Assembly: GCA_934358405.1 (NCBI GenBank)
Contig: CAKRKL010000118.1
Span: 1-5,929 of the forward strand
DNA length: 5,929 nt
From: an uncultured Blautia sp.
GTDB lineage: Bacteria > Bacillota > Clostridia > Lachnospirales > Lachnospiraceae
Direction: 5' to 3'
Of this stretch, positions 5,856-5,929 are shown piece by piece; within the stretch, counting starts at the first letter, position 1; the number at the start of each line of letters is the position of its first letter. The notes below the pieces were generated by a model. That model was not told the DNA's origin. It worked only from the letters and a program-made list of their open reading frames with translations, and made no database searches. The translations under genes and the position numbers were made by a program.

Positions 5856-5926
5856 CAGGGGATGAGAGAATCGAACTCCCACCAAAGGTTTTGGAGACCC
5901 CTATCATACCATTTGACCAATCCCCT
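5856..5926 (-). tRNA. trnW: tRNA-Trp (anticodon CCA)
   Basis: A full cloverleaf of 71 bases reads on the minus strand: acceptor AGGGGAT/ATCCCCT, a D-arm of GTCA/TGAT with loop AATGGTA, and an anticodon loop CTCCAAA with CCA at 5894-5892. The T-arm is GGGAG/CTCTC with loop TTCGATT. The discriminator base is G, as expected for bacterial tRNA-Trp. The anticodon stem GGGGT/ACCTT has two G-U pairs. The gene is followed by CTA, not CCA, so the 3' CCA must be added after transcription. It lies 8 bases before its own terminator and may be the last tRNA of a cluster that enters from the right. Confidence 0.96.
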
Positions 5927-5929
5927 ATG

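Overview
The window reads as chromosomal DNA from an anaerobic Gram-positive of the Clostridia, most like a gut Lachnospiraceae member. This is inferred from moderate-to-low GC, strong AGGAGG-type ribosome sites, near-consensus sigma-A promoters, and the style of the MATE, ModA and tRNA-Trp genes. The species cannot be named from the sequence alone. It holds six complete protein genes and one complete tRNA gene. No insertion sequence, CRISPR array or phage gene is visible.

Layout. Positions 1-205 carry a strong terminator of an unseen upstream plus-strand transcript, then the promoter region of a MATE exporter with a symmetrical operator-like repeat. The MATE gene (206-1618) converges on a minus-strand pair, with a long bidirectional terminator hairpin between them. 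The minus-strand pair is a 70-residue stand-alone Mop/TOBE molybdate-binding protein (2633-2845) and, overlapping it by 8 bp, a regulator-like protein (1681-2640). The latter joins an excisionase/MerR-type helix-turn-helix to a periplasmic-binding-protein-like domain of the molybdate-sensing family. About 290 bp of divergent control region follows. Then comes modABC on the plus strand (3133-5721), tightly packed with a 1-nt gap between modA and modB and a 1-nt overlap between modB and modC. The modABC terminator faces the terminator of a minus-strand tRNA-Trp(CCA) at 5856-5926.

How it works together. ModA captures molybdate (or tungstate) outside the cell, ModB forms the membrane channel and ModC powers uptake. 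The divergent Mop and HTH-PBP proteins are placed to store or sense the oxyanion inside the cell and to control the divergent promoters. The control region is rich: a good minus-strand promoter with an extended -10, and two plus-strand promoters. The second plus-strand promoter is a perfect TTGACA-17-TATAAT. A 19-bp imperfect inverted repeat lies exactly between the two, and a G-free A-rich leader with 15-bp tandem repeats precedes modA.

The best candidates for something not well described are the HTH-PBP/Mop regulatory pair with its probable operator, and a ModA that has a signal peptide but no lipobox cysteine. The rest is ordinary for the group.
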